Of a DNA stretch of 64,000 nucleotides, positions 1-11,035 are shown piece by piece. Position numbers and translations under genes: made by a program. Each line of letters begins with the position of its first letter. The first letter of the stretch is position 1. Source of the DNA: Amylostereum areolatum. Lineage: Eukaryota; Basidiomycota; Agaricomycetes; Russulales; Stereaceae. The stretch covers positions 1-64,000 of the forward strand of contig SAXG01000114.1 of NCBI GenBank assembly GCA_012932865.1, given 5' to 3'. The notes under the pieces were generated by a model, which saw only the letters and a program-made list of their open reading frames with translations, was not told the DNA's origin and did not search any database.

Positions 1-1610
1 GGGAGCCACTTGACGGTGCAGGAGGAAGCATAGCTTTGCGCGCAAAACATGAAATTTCGCTAAGTCGGGATCAGGATTGGCCCCCCGCCAAAACCGCCCC
101 AAGTGTGCCCAGGCTGTATGGAGATTCCACGGCAGGCCGGCTGGAATGAGACTCCGCTTGCGCTCTCATTCCGGACGGTCGGCGTCATGCTTGGTAATCT
201 CCATCAGCCTGGTCACGAGGCTAGGATCAAATGCAACATTTTGAACCTGTGTTCTCCGAGATAAAACACATTAGAAATCTGTTCCTCAGGAACTAATGAA
301 CGGCTGGATTGAGGACTTGTGCACTTGAGGGTTGATACAGGCAAGGGCTCACCATATCCCCACACAGGTGCACAAGGCTTGAGTCCAGCCATTCATGAGT
401 TCCTGAGGAACAGATTTCTAATGTGTTTTATCTCGGAGAACACAGGTTCAAAATGTTGCATTTGATCCCTACCAAAACGAGAAGTATCAGTTCGATTTGC
501 TCCGCAATAAGTCCTATCACAAATAAGTCATTTCAAGCCGGTCGTAAGCGGTCCGAAACCTCACGTGTCTAATGTGTTTTTTCCCGTCGAATACACATTC
601 CACACGACACGTTTTGATTGACTTCACTTCGAGCTAATGGACATTACAAATCGATCATATCGGATTTGTAGACTTAGTTACAACGGCTTTCTGATATTTG
701 TACTTCCGACGCGCATTTCGAATGCGTGAGAACCGGGCTCAAATGGACTTCTGCCCGCGGTGATTGGGCCTGGTGTCAACTCAGTCAAGTGAGCCAAATA
801 ATCTACGGCCATACGGCATCATATCGAACCGTCGACTCGCAAATTCTCTTACCAAATACTTGGATAGATAGGATCAGTGCACGGAAAGATTTAGTCCTCC
901 AGCGGGTGCAATCGAAAAACCATACAGGCTGTGTAAACCCTCCGAGGAAAGATGTGAATCTAACCTGAAGTATGAGCGGCGCCGCCCATGGTTCTCACTT
1001 CTTTCCCATCACGCTCCGTGCATTATACTCTTGATACATACAATACCCCTTAGACACACCTTCTTCGCATTGATCATGGTTTCACTGTGTACATGTGATC
1101 ATAGGCGGGGCGGCCGGCGACGGGCGTTGGTCTGACTCTAACGCGAGGGGAGTCTCACCTCGTTCGAGCGAAGGTTTTTTTGTCACCGTGTCAAAGACTT
1201 TCGTCAGTACACTGATAGGATCTGAACGGGAAGTGTTGTGAACGATAATCATAAATCGCATAACCACCTAATTTACACATTCGAACATAGGTGTCGAAGT
1301 CGCGGAAGGGTACCCACTCCCGGGGAGTCTCGAGATGAAACACAAGAAAGTCTAAAAACAGGATACGCTTCAAAAGACGAGCACCATACATATAAGAAAG
1401 CACGGACGCCTTACTCGTTATAGCAGTCTGAAGTCAGCGAAATCTAGAGAATCCCTTTGGTGTGTTGCTCTGGGTCGGGTGGACTCCACATCCGACTGTG
1501 GTACGCTCGGACCAGGGGCCGAAAGTTTCGACGCGTTGGCATGTGACTAGACATGGATGAGTAAATGGATGAATGATACAGTAAAAAGTGTGCTCGCGTA
1601 TGTCAGATCT
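1..1610. other. Gene-poor stretch at the window start
   Basis: Apart from the hairpin at 224-468, I see no supportable gene here. The short open frames have no recognisable motif, no splice structure linking them and no family resemblance. The sequence is AT-richer than the coding blocks downstream. Confidence 0.5.
224..468. mobile_element. Hairpin MITE with near-perfect long inverted repeats
   Basis: The 245-bp unit starts GGATCAAATGCAACATTTTG and ends with its reverse complement. About the first 70 bases of each arm match without a visible mismatch, and weaker complementarity runs on almost to the centre, so the unit would fold into one hairpin. It is flanked by CTA on both sides (221-223 and 469-471), read as a 3-bp target duplication. 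A 3-bp duplication is known for PIF/Harbinger-type elements, but no transposase is present to confirm the family. No coding capacity is seen. Confidence 0.8.
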
Positions 1611-3371
1611 TCAAGGATGACAAGGTGATTCGGACGCGCAGCACCAGAGCGGCCGGAAGATCCCTCGACTTCCCGAGATCCCACTGTTGATATATTCATT
1701 GACAGTGGATTCGCCTTGTATGAAGTGACGCCCATTCAGGTTGGCCATCAGGGTGCAATAGTATATCGATGCCAGAGGATACTCGAAAATGCCAAACCAG
1801 ATTCGCGAGAGGAATGCGGCAAACTATAACCATGTCAGCTTCGTAGAACATAGGTAGGGAAATGCAAACTGACGAGGGCTAAGCTAAGGAGCGCGAATAA
1901 AGCCGTCCAGGTTCCGGTGTTGAAAGTAAGGACAACGAGTCTCTGAAGGCGTAGGCGTGACCTATATATCGGTGTTTGAACAAACCGTCGAAACGCACGA
2001 TGCAAATGAACAGGAAACATACCGAGAGAACTGGGGAACACCTCCACGTAGAAGCAGGTACAGTAGCGAGGTGGAAATAAGAATATCATCCACAACACTG
2101 CAAACTCGCAGCGCTATCGCTAGGTCCTGGGAATTTCACAGCTGAGCCAGAACTAGGAGCTGCTGGATAGTTTGACAAAGCTTACATATTCGACTTTCCC
2201 GCCCAAGACCGCGCGATCCGTGGTATGCAATATTCTACAATTCGAGCTGTGAGCAAATCAGAGAAACCGGAACAGGTAAGGCAAATTCACGCTATAACGA
2301 AATATGCTGTGACGAAGGACCATTAGAAATCGATACATATAGACATGGGAGATATACGCACGAAATGCGCACGCTGAGAATAGTTTGTCAGTTGAACAGT
2401 ATCTTTTCCACGATCATGGCAGACACAACCTAGCTGCGCGATAGTAAGCAGCACCTTGTGAGGGATATTAGTATTGTATGTGAACCGTGTGGAGCGATGA
2501 AAATGCACCAAACCCGAGCACAGGAGTGACCATGTCTTTCCACTCACTGAAGGAGTTGAATAAGTCATCCGGGGGGGGGGGGGGGGGACGCACAAAGCCA
2601 GATGCGACGAATGAAGAATATCTGCACGGTGGCAGATATAACAGTCTTCCGAATGACATTCAGAAAGATAAACGAAAATGCTGTGAAAGACGCACCTCCA
2701 TCCATATGACGTGCTTAAGGACAGTTGATAAGCAAGATTTACCGAGCATCCGTGGTAAAAGGGATGTGAATATTTACGAACCAGAGCATATCTTCGCATA
2801 CAGACGATGAGCGCGATACGGGAAGAGAGGATTCGCAGACGTACACAGATATGGCAATCTCAGCGGTGAGATCCCCCCATCGAGAGATCAAAGGCTCCCA
2901 TACTAGAGCGAAACATAAGAAAGTTTCAATGGTAAGCTGTGCTACTGACCGCTCAGGAGGGTGAAAACAACATGAAGAGTGTCAAGAGCCCTTTTTGAAC
3001 CGTTCTATGAATATTATCCAAGGCTACCACGAGAGCACTTGCCAGAGAAAAAGCACCTGGTCAATAGAAATAAGACCAATCGGCTGCTGCAAGATTTAAA
3101 AAAACAGCGCCTACAAGTCCTTTCATCAAAAGCTTGTCCTTCCCATACCTGTAGTAAGACGGCGTCACGAATTGCGAGAAATAAGAATGTAGGATACAAG
3201 CACGCACACACTGAAATAGTAGACCCTGAGCAAGTTGACGATGAGTTGGCGCAACGGTGAAAAAAGTTAATGGGGTCTGAGATCGTACGTCTGAACGCAT
3301 GAGATTCCCCATACGGCACAAGTAGCGCACAGGCCAATGACTTCAGCTCCGTGAGTGCTTGAGAGGTCCAT
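1611..3371 (-). CDS. DUF6534-type multi-pass membrane protein
   Basis: Spliced exons on the minus strand match the layout of the agaricomycete DUF6534 family (uncharacterised integral membrane proteins). The start at 3371 opens MDLSSTHGAEVIGLCA and continues into a helix ending WGISCVQT. After two introns comes YRYGKDKLLMKGLVGAVF, the usual basic loop followed by helix 2. Near 2000-2100 is an exon with VVDDILISTSLLYLLL, and near 1880-1975 the family signature RLVVLTFNTGTWTALFALLS. The last exon has YYCTLMANLNGR, equivalent to the conserved LLATLNAR block, and stops at 1611. The middle part (2150-2950), which holds a 17-G run, I could not assemble into clean exons, so the gene may be damaged there. 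Function unknown; a second family member lies at 30.8-32.6 kb. Confidence 0.6.
2571..2587. repeat. Poly-G tract, 17 bases
   Basis: An uninterrupted run of 17 G lies inside the DUF6534 gene region, where it reads as poly-C on the coding strand. It falls in a part I could not assign to exons. Confidence 0.9.
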
Positions 3372-4730
3372 GTGAGCTTGGGCACGTGTCTGAAGAACGG
3401 AGGAGAAAGAGTTAGGGAAGGCGACAGTTGCGCAGAAGTCCTTATACTAACCGGGTACCACATTTCGCATCGGGCGTTAAAGGACATCGTATGTCACTGA
3501 TTGATGAATGCCGTACAGCAGTATCATACACCATGGGTCTGTGTACGATGATCGGATATTCGGAAACCCAAGTTAAGCGCGGTTTGCACCTCCTCGACTC
3601 AGAAAACGGCGGGCACAGAGAGTAAGTACGTACGGAATCCGAAATGGAGCTTGCAACTAGGGCAAGCATCTAATCAAGTTAATTGAAACCCGTGCGGCTG
3701 CCCACGCCCAGAGCTGCCGCCTCGTGTTGTATGAAGCAAACGACCTGGTGCCTTGGAGGCTACCGCGGTCAGCGCTCAAGGTGCGATAAGAACCGTCACG
3801 GTGTATCGCCGGTAGCCTGCTGGGCGCCAGCATGTGCGCGCACGCACTGCTCGCGAGCTTTTGACTATCGAACTGCGATTGTGTTTCATGGTGTTATAGC
3901 GATCGGTCCCGCATTCTAATCTTATGCTGGCTGTGAGAGCACGCTAGAAGAAAAGGCGATGTCGGGAGTCGGTGTGAGACTGTGAGATGAGTCCAATGAA
4001 CGCCCAGAAACACCACGGAATTTGCCGGACGTAAGTCATCCAAATTCCCGGTTCTCACAAGGCGCTGTACTTGTTCAAATTCTAGAAGTTCGCTGCGAAT
4101 TCGAAGTACTCCAACTAAAGGACAGTACTCACACAACAATGAAACACAATTATTTATGTGTTTAGCTGAAGCTGTAAGTTGATCCATTTCGTCTCTCAGT
4201 GCCTCATCGTCAGCGCTCACCTACTGACGTACACAGACCGATTAGTGGATACTACCCTAGTACTACTGGGGTGCAGTGTTCTGTCACGGCGGTGGCATAT
4301 CGTTCAGTTCAGCGATGTCGACTTTGAACGCTGTTGGCATGTGTCCGCCCAATGTCAGCCTCCGAAACCATCGACCACTTCTCCGAGTCGTCGCCTTCTC
4401 ATCGATTATCTCTGAACCCCTGTTTACCCCCCTGCACCGGGGTCAAAGCTACAGCGTCGCGCCGGCGGGTTCCAACTAGATACCCATCATGTCCATTCGC
4501 TCCGCGGAAGACCTCTTCCTCTGCCTCGTGTTAGTGGGAAGACTGATCATTCCGCTAGGTTGCTCTAGTAAGAGAATCCTCACGCCGGCGGCGTTTGTAT
4601 TCTCCGCTTTTCCTAACTCGTTCATTTCATCCACACGAACTCGATCCTAAAATAGACGCCGACCGTTGCCAAACACCGAACACACATATATTTCGTAGAC
4701 CAAGCATTGCTGCTATCTTCCTCAGGCATA
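3372..4730. other. Intergenic region between DUF6534 and P450
   Basis: This 1.36-kb stretch holds the divergent upstream regions of the DUF6534 gene (minus) and the P450 gene (plus). Short open frames are present, but none has motifs or splice partners that I can support. Confidence 0.5.
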
Positions 4731-7044
4731 ATGGCGACGTCCCTATTGCATTTGCAGCTCAAGCAGTGGGCCACCGCTCTTTCCGCTGTATCCCAACGGC
4801 CCTGTTGGATTGGACTGTCCTTATGTTTCTTCGGTGCGTCTGCGACTATTATTTGGAAAAGGTGGCTTCTTTTTCCGAGGAAAACTTCCTCCAGCCTTCC
4901 TGGTCCGCCTATGAAGCCGGTGGTAGGTAACTTGTTCGATTTCGACAAGTCCCAGCCGTGGATAGCATTCACAGAGTGGAAGCAACAGTACGGTATATAT
5001 AAATCTCACCTCTGGATGCTCGCGTATTGATGCTGTACTTTCAGGAGATGTTTTTGCGCTTCGCGTCCTTGGAAAAGACGTTGTCGTTCTGGGCTCGCTT
5101 AAAACGATGGGCGACCTCTTAGAGAGCCGCTCAGTTAACTTCTTGCATCGACCGACCTTTACAGTCGCCGGCGAGCTCATGGATCTCAACAAGGTACGTT
5201 GCGTCCTTTATTATCTTACCTACTCGAAACGGCTCGTCTAGAGTTTACCGTTTATGCCCTACGGCACCGAATGGCGAGCATGTCGAAAACTGGCACACAG
5301 GTCGCTGAGCCCCTCTGCCACGTCCAAATATCATCGCCTTCAGGAAGATGTTATTTCCCTCTTCGCAAAGGACCTATTGGACACCCCGGAACGTTTTTAC
5401 GAGCATGCGCGATTGTAAGCATCTCTCTGTACTCGCGTGATCCTCAGAGCAATGACATAGTCGTATAGGTCTTCGGGACGTATCATACTCACGATCACAT
5501 ATGGTATCTCCGTACGTACTGCGGACAGCGAAGTTGGTACCTTCTGCTGTCTATCGTAATTCTTTTGAGTTAACGAGAACCCGTGTTAGTTCATCTCACA
5601 TGCCGAAGAAACCATGAAGATCATCATGAAGTCCTCCGTACCGGGGGCGCACTGGTGTGATTTACTTCCCGCAAGTACGTTATTGCTTCCGATTGCAGGA
5701 CCACAATCGATTTGAATGTTCGATATGTCAAGTGAAGTATCTGCCTTCCTGGGTCCCCTTCCAAAGATATGCGACGAAGGGGAAGGAGTTAATCGCCAAA
5801 TTGGTATCCGCTCCCTTCGAGAAGGTAAAAATGGACATGGTCAGTTCCGTCTCGCCGGTCTGATACCGATTCGTTATCAAAACCGTTTACGTGACTCTCC
5901 AGGCATCAGGGATGGCTCGACCATCGCTTACTCAAGAGCTCCTCTCCGGAGAACCGTCGAAAAGTTTCAGTCGCCCTCAGTACGAAGATCGTGTCAAGTG
6001 GACCACAGGTACTACCAGTATACTCCACCCCCTGCTTTTGAACACGGTCTTCTAATAGCTACTGATCCGCCAATGAACAGGAACGATGTATGGAGGTCCG
6101 TTCATCATATTTCTTCAAATGTAGCCGTGGTTGTTCATGATGCCTCGTGTCCAGCTGGGAGTGAAACGGTTTATCTCATATATCGCGTCAGCTTCGTTTC
6201 ACAGCTGATCATCGTTCTAGACATTCAGTGCATTCGTAACTCTCATGATGGCTATGGCGATGCATCCGGAGGTTCAGAAAAAGGCACAACAAGAAATCGA
6301 TTCAATCATAGGGAGCGATGCGCTGCCAACGGTCGCCGACCGTGAAAAACTCCCGTACGTTAATGCCGTAATCAAGGAGACCATGCGTCGTTGGCCAATC
6401 GCACCACTCAGTGGGTCGCCTTAACCCTACTCCAATGAACGCATTGTCTGATCGCTTATCTTGGCCAGGTATTGCCAGGAGCGCTTCTAAAGAGGAGATA
6501 TACAACGGATGCCTCATACCGGAAGGCTCTATCATTATTCCTAACCTATGGTAATCCGTTTTCGTCACGTTTCTCTGGGGAAAGCGTTGAACGGTTTTAT
6601 CTTAGGGCCGTCGCTTTGGAACCTCATGGGATATATCCTCCCGAACAGTTCATACCTGAGCGCTTTATGGACATCTCCCAAAATGTTCCAGACCCAGGCA
6701 TCTACGCTTTTGGTCTTGGGAAAAGGTAAAACCCCAATTTAGACATTCTGTATTCTCTGACAGTGTTCGCCGGCAGATCGTGTCCGGGCAAATACCTAGC
6801 AGAAAATTCGATCTTCATTTTCATAGTGACAGTCATGGCGTCGTTCAATCTATCTCTTCCAGACCCATCCCATATTCCGCAATTCACGGGCGATTTGGCA
6901 AGGTCATCGTGATCAATCGCTTAGATGCCTTCTCTTCCTTACTTTCGTCGCAGGTACCCAAAACCGTTCAAGTGTAACATCGAAGCCCGCTCAGAAGGCA
7001 AGAGGATACTGGTTCGAAACAGAGCGTCTCAGAGTGAAGCTTAA
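4731..7044 (+). CDS. Cytochrome P450 monooxygenase (microsomal, agaricomycete type)
   Basis: A haem-thiolate monooxygenase likely anchored in the ER. The start at 4731 precedes a hydrophobic N-terminal helix, a basic stretch and the proline-rich hinge LPGPPMKPVVGNLFDF. Exons then give QQYGDVFALRVLGKDVVVLG, the I-helix region GTMYGAGSETV near 6080-6165, the K-helix ExxR as KETMRRWP near 6378, and the PERF motif as IPERFMD near 6650. The haem loop FGLGKRSCPGKYLAE is rebuilt across an intron at about 6727-6776 and supplies the cysteine ligand. The last exon gives YPKPFKCNIEARSEG and stops at 7044. I count about ten short introns and find no forced frameshift, so the gene looks functional. It resembles the large agaricomycete P450 group annotated as O-methylsterigmatocystin-oxidoreductase-like; the substrate cannot be read. 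It sits with a methyltransferase, a GMC oxidoreductase and UstYa genes, which suggests a tailoring role. Confidence 0.85.
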
Positions 7045-8296
7045 AGCACATAACCCCAGTCCAGAGATTGTATTCCTGCCGTTCATTCCGTGCCTCGTGC
7101 ACCACAGTGATATTAATTCCACATTTTCTATTGATCGTGCTGAGCGCGAGCTCCCAGTAACTTAGTGGTCGAGAGCCATAGATCAGGCTTGTAGCCCCAG
7201 TAGGTCGCTCCTTATATGAACTCTGTGCGTCACCAAGACAATAGAATCTTGAGCACTTAGTAACTAATATATCTTGTTCTTCTACTAGCTGCATGTCATA
7301 CAGGCTATCTGGCTGACGGTGGAGGACGCGCGCGCATGCCAGTGTAGGTGTATGCAGGCGGGCTCGCTGTCAGGAGCATTGGTAGTCCACCAATCGGATG
7401 CTCGGATCAGAAGACCGAGGCACAGGGTCCGAGCTTCATCGCATATGTATCGTTGGCTACGCTACCCATATATAATGCAGATCGTTCTAGATGATACGAG
7501 ATGTAGAACATTGGTATCGACACATTTGATACGATAACGTGCTGGTATACTTGACGTACGATACCCCCATGACATGACACAGATCCGTGTATCGTCTGCT
7601 TGTGACGAGGTTGATTCAAGACCAATCGAACTGTGATCAACGCCGTAGAGGAGCATATCTAATAGCCACGATACCCTCTTGACACAGCAAGTACAGTACC
7701 CGTATCGATGCTACTGACACCACTGATTTAACGCAGTGTAGTGTAGGCTTGTGCGGAATCTAACGGAAGAACATCGATCGACCCAATACGTCGGTCTCCG
7801 CTAGATTCGATTCTTGATGCATCGTTGTTCTGTTCGAAATAGACTGCTATTGTTCTGTGTAGGTACATACTCAATGGAACGGCCGGTGGTCACTGTAGTC
7901 AGCGGAGCTGCGTGTGAGGAAGCTTCCGACGCCCAAGTCGGCGGAGCAGCAGTGAGTAGAGTACTTCGACTCTTCGAGACGACAGTACATAACTTTCCAT
8001 TTGGAGTGGGTTCCCCGTTCCGAGGACCGTTCTGCGAGTTCTCCCGCGTGCCGACTCTCAGGTTCTCAGCGCCAGCCCTCAGCCCCGGTCAGCCCGTGTT
8101 ATGGCTCGATGGGAAATTTATGAGCCTGAGGGTGTTGACGGAGATTGCTAGGGAGTCTCAAGATGAGCACGTAGTATTGAGTCCGGGTTTGTGTGACCAG
8201 CGCTTCAGCCACGGCGTACACTTCCAGCGGTGCGATCGTGTTGGTCCTACGTGCTGTATTGTATATTATATACAGCAATTTCTCAACGGATAGTCC
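7045..8296. other. Intergenic region, no supported gene
   Basis: This stretch separates the 3' ends of the P450 (plus) and the methyltransferase (minus). A 159-codon open frame at 7814-8293 has no recognisable motif and no flanking exons, so I do not call it. Confidence 0.5.
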
Positions 8297-9535
8297 CTAG
8301 TCAACGCGTTTGCGAGCCCAGAAGAAGTACGTATCGAGGGTCAATCTAGTATCAGCATTCTCCAACTCCTCCAAGCATCTCTTGGCGACTTCAGAGGTGA
8401 TGTCGGGATGAACATGACGCTCGGACATCACTGAGACGACTCGTTTCATCGACGCTTTGTGAGCGAGTCCAAGTCTGTTCACCTTGGTATCTGTCGCAGA
8501 CTCGTCACTTGAACCGGTAAACGAAGGTTGGCATTGGCTCAACTTACCAGTCTCGGACGACCCGGACAACGGCACCTCAACTTTCTGGCTATTGATGGTG
8601 TCGAAGTAGCCGGACGCTTGAGCAAGAGAAGCAAGCTCTCGACAAATAGTGATTTCGCAGCCTTTTTTGTCCATTATGGTGAGCCACGCCGAGATGTATG
8701 TTGCCCATCCCGGAGGAACAGGCCCCGCGGCTCTCATGTAGCTGGTGTCCGGCTCTTCGATAATCAACCAGCCACCTGGTTTCACGAGCTTGAAGATCCG
8801 GCTAAGGACCTCCCGTGGTTGAGGGACCTAAGGTTGGTATATGAGGACGATTCACCGTGTGTGGCAGACGTGACGGGTCCTCACATGCATAATTACCCAA
8901 CGCGCGTGAACGACGTCAAAAGACCCGTCCTCAAATGGGAGCGATTTGGTGATGTCGGCCTGCTCGCAGTGACAGTTCTGAGGAAACGCGCTGGAAAAAA
9001 ATGTAAGTATGGAATATGTACTCCAACCGGATATCATTACCGGGTGGGCATCGGCGAAATGTCGACTGCGATGACTGTGGCGTCTGGAAACTTGACGGCG
9101 GCGTCGATTGCCCTGATATATAACACCCTGTCAACGCGAATTTTGTTCGTGTGGAGGATTGGCGCACCATGCTCCGCTTCCAGCACTGATAGAGGTAGGT
9201 AGATAGTGAATAAGTAAGGCTGGGTCTCGTCCCAACGAACACTGGACAACTTGCCCGATATCTATAACTTTCTTGGGGTGAACGTCGTCGAGGGGCGCAT
9301 AACCCAGTCGTCCGTCAAAGTACTCCGTCATGCTTCGGTGGAGAACATCGAGTCTACGAGTATTTTAAGTCAGAATCAGCAGGTTCTGACCAGTACTCTA
9401 CATACCTCTCGAGCTCCTGATCGGACGTATTGACAGCCTGGACAATCCAGATTATCAACGGGATCACAAGGAGATATGATTGGATAACGCTACCGGGAAG
9501 ACGTAGTCAGAGGTAGAATCGGACGCCTTGGACAT
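8297..9535 (-). CDS. SAM-dependent methyltransferase (class I, Rossmann fold)
   Basis: Transfers a methyl group from S-adenosylmethionine; the acceptor is unknown. The start at 9535 (MSKASDSTSDYVFP) is chosen because splicing then runs in frame through AVNTSDQELERLDVLHRSM, YFDGRLGYAPLDDVHPKK and the SAM-binding motif I VIDIGAGSGAWAIDAA. Then come FPDATVIAVDISP (acidic end of strand 2), QADITKSLPFEDGSFDVVHA (motifs II-III) and VKPGGWLIIEEPD. The C-terminal exon ends RKRVD before the stop at 8297. The intron after IDIG appears to use a GC donor (gcaagt). The layout matches fungal secondary-metabolism methyltransferases of the UbiE/LaeA-like kind. It converges on the upstream P450, and the decayed P450 and GMC gene lie on its other side, so I infer a cluster tailoring enzyme. 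No frameshift is needed. Confidence 0.82.
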
Positions 9536-9899
9536 CTGTGCGAAAGGCCTAAAGTATGGGAAAGACAGAATGGGTCCAGGGGTGCGACAGCATTCTTACT
9601 TATATGCAGTGCGCAAGGCCGCTGCCGCGCGCGGAACACTAGAAAAGTGATCTAGAGGTTGATCGTGGTGCAATGGACGGGGGGCGCATTCTGGTGCATT
9701 CGGCTTGAAGTCAGGGAAGGAGAATCTGGATTCGAGGCCCGGCTCAGACCGGACGATATTTGGGAAGGACTACCAGCCAGGACTGCTGCATCTCGCCGCC
9801 GCTGTGTCGGTCTATCTGCCCCTGAGCGCCGATGTTCAATCTCAGCCAGAGAACAAGGAATGGGGAATGGAACGTGCGTGTTGATAGAATCATAGAAGG

Positions 9900-10346
9900 C
9901 ATAAGAATCGTGATACTTACAGTACAGGAGTGTGAGAAGGGGAGAAGGAAGACCCGAACCCGGGGGACGACTGAGCGGCGGTGAGCGCTGAACGCAAGCA
10001 GTGGCCGATCCCTCGAGCTTTGGAAGCCTTACTCTCGACGCTGAGGTTCAAGACCTCAAAGGACACAAAGATCAGGCCAGTGAGACTGTGTAAGACGATG
10101 GCATGGCCGACACACCATATTGATCCTTCCACAGAGTGAACGTCGTCCAAAGCGCATGCCGGTCGAAGTCAAACACGTTCCCGAATCCCGAGGAGGGTAA
10201 ACCGGTAAAGGGCGCGGTCCGTGGAGTCGTGAGGTAGAAGACGTCTTGGATCTGAAAAGCCATGTGGCTAAAATGAATAGAGAAATGACTATAATGCCTT
10301 GGTTAGCTGTAGTGAGTAGCTCGGAGAGAAATTGGAGAAGAGCCAT
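9900..10346 (-). pseudogene. Decayed 5' fragment of a cytochrome P450
   Basis: The minus strand opens at 10346 with MALLQFLSELLTT, a hydrophobic anchor (IIVISLFILATWLF) and the proline hinge RLHGPRPLP. The continuing homologous part, GFGNVFDFDRHALWTTFTLW followed by KDQYG, is in a different frame, so there is at least one frameshift between them near 10190. Beyond the KDQYG block, broken pieces such as RDRPLLAF recall the next P450 exon, and then similarity ends. No I-helix, ExxR or haem loop follows. The hinge and NVFDFD block resemble the equivalent part of the intact P450 at 4.7 kb (NLFDFD...TEWKQQYG), so this is probably a truncated paralogue. Confidence 0.7.
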
Positions 10347-11035
10347 GATCTTCGTCGTCCTCGTCGATTATGTGGTAATTATCAAGATTCACCCACCAAA
10401 CCGCGACCGATCTCCGCTGCCTTTAGATACTTGATGACTCTTGAGCTTGATGCACTGTTGTTCGGAGGGAACGTCTCTGATGGTCATTGAGCGAGGTAGC
10501 CGGGGGAAGCACCTCTGATCGTGGTGTGGGTTTCTCGATAGGACGGTAATTGTGAGACGCAGATAAATAGTGTTACAGGAGGACGGGCTATAGGATAGGA
10601 CGCTGGACGGCTGAATCAGATCAGCAAACGAACCGCATGAAACAAAGGCTGCGTGGGAACGCGCCGGTCCGCTTCGTCAAGTCGACCGAAGTCGACCTTT
10701 CAGAGAATCCAGCTTGCGGCGACGGCCTGCAACAATCGATAATTCGTGAGTGCACATCACCAAGGATATGAATGTATGCATTGATCGCAAGTAGTGAACA
10801 GCGGACCTTCAAGTTCTACCAAAACAGCTGCGTTCTGGCTAAGTCAACGAGGTCAGCGACTCTGAGAGAACAAGCGCCCGTCCGCCCCAACGGCTCTCCG
10901 TTTCGTTCCACTACGGTTCTAATACTGGAGAGTCATTGCATCACAAATCTACACCGACATACGGCCGATACACTGTTGCTTGGGCACCCCACCTGTGAAC
11001 TTGCAACGCCTTCTGCGAGTCTTCGATTATCACAA
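10347..11035. other. Divergent upstream region of the GMC gene
   Basis: About 690 bp between the P450 remnant (minus) and the GMC gene (plus). No open frame here has recognisable content. The promoter of the GMC gene must lie here, but I see no diagnostic element. Confidence 0.5.

Noticed and set aside
7814..8293. 159-codon open frame as a gene
   Set aside because: No motif, no flanking exons and no compositional sign of coding.
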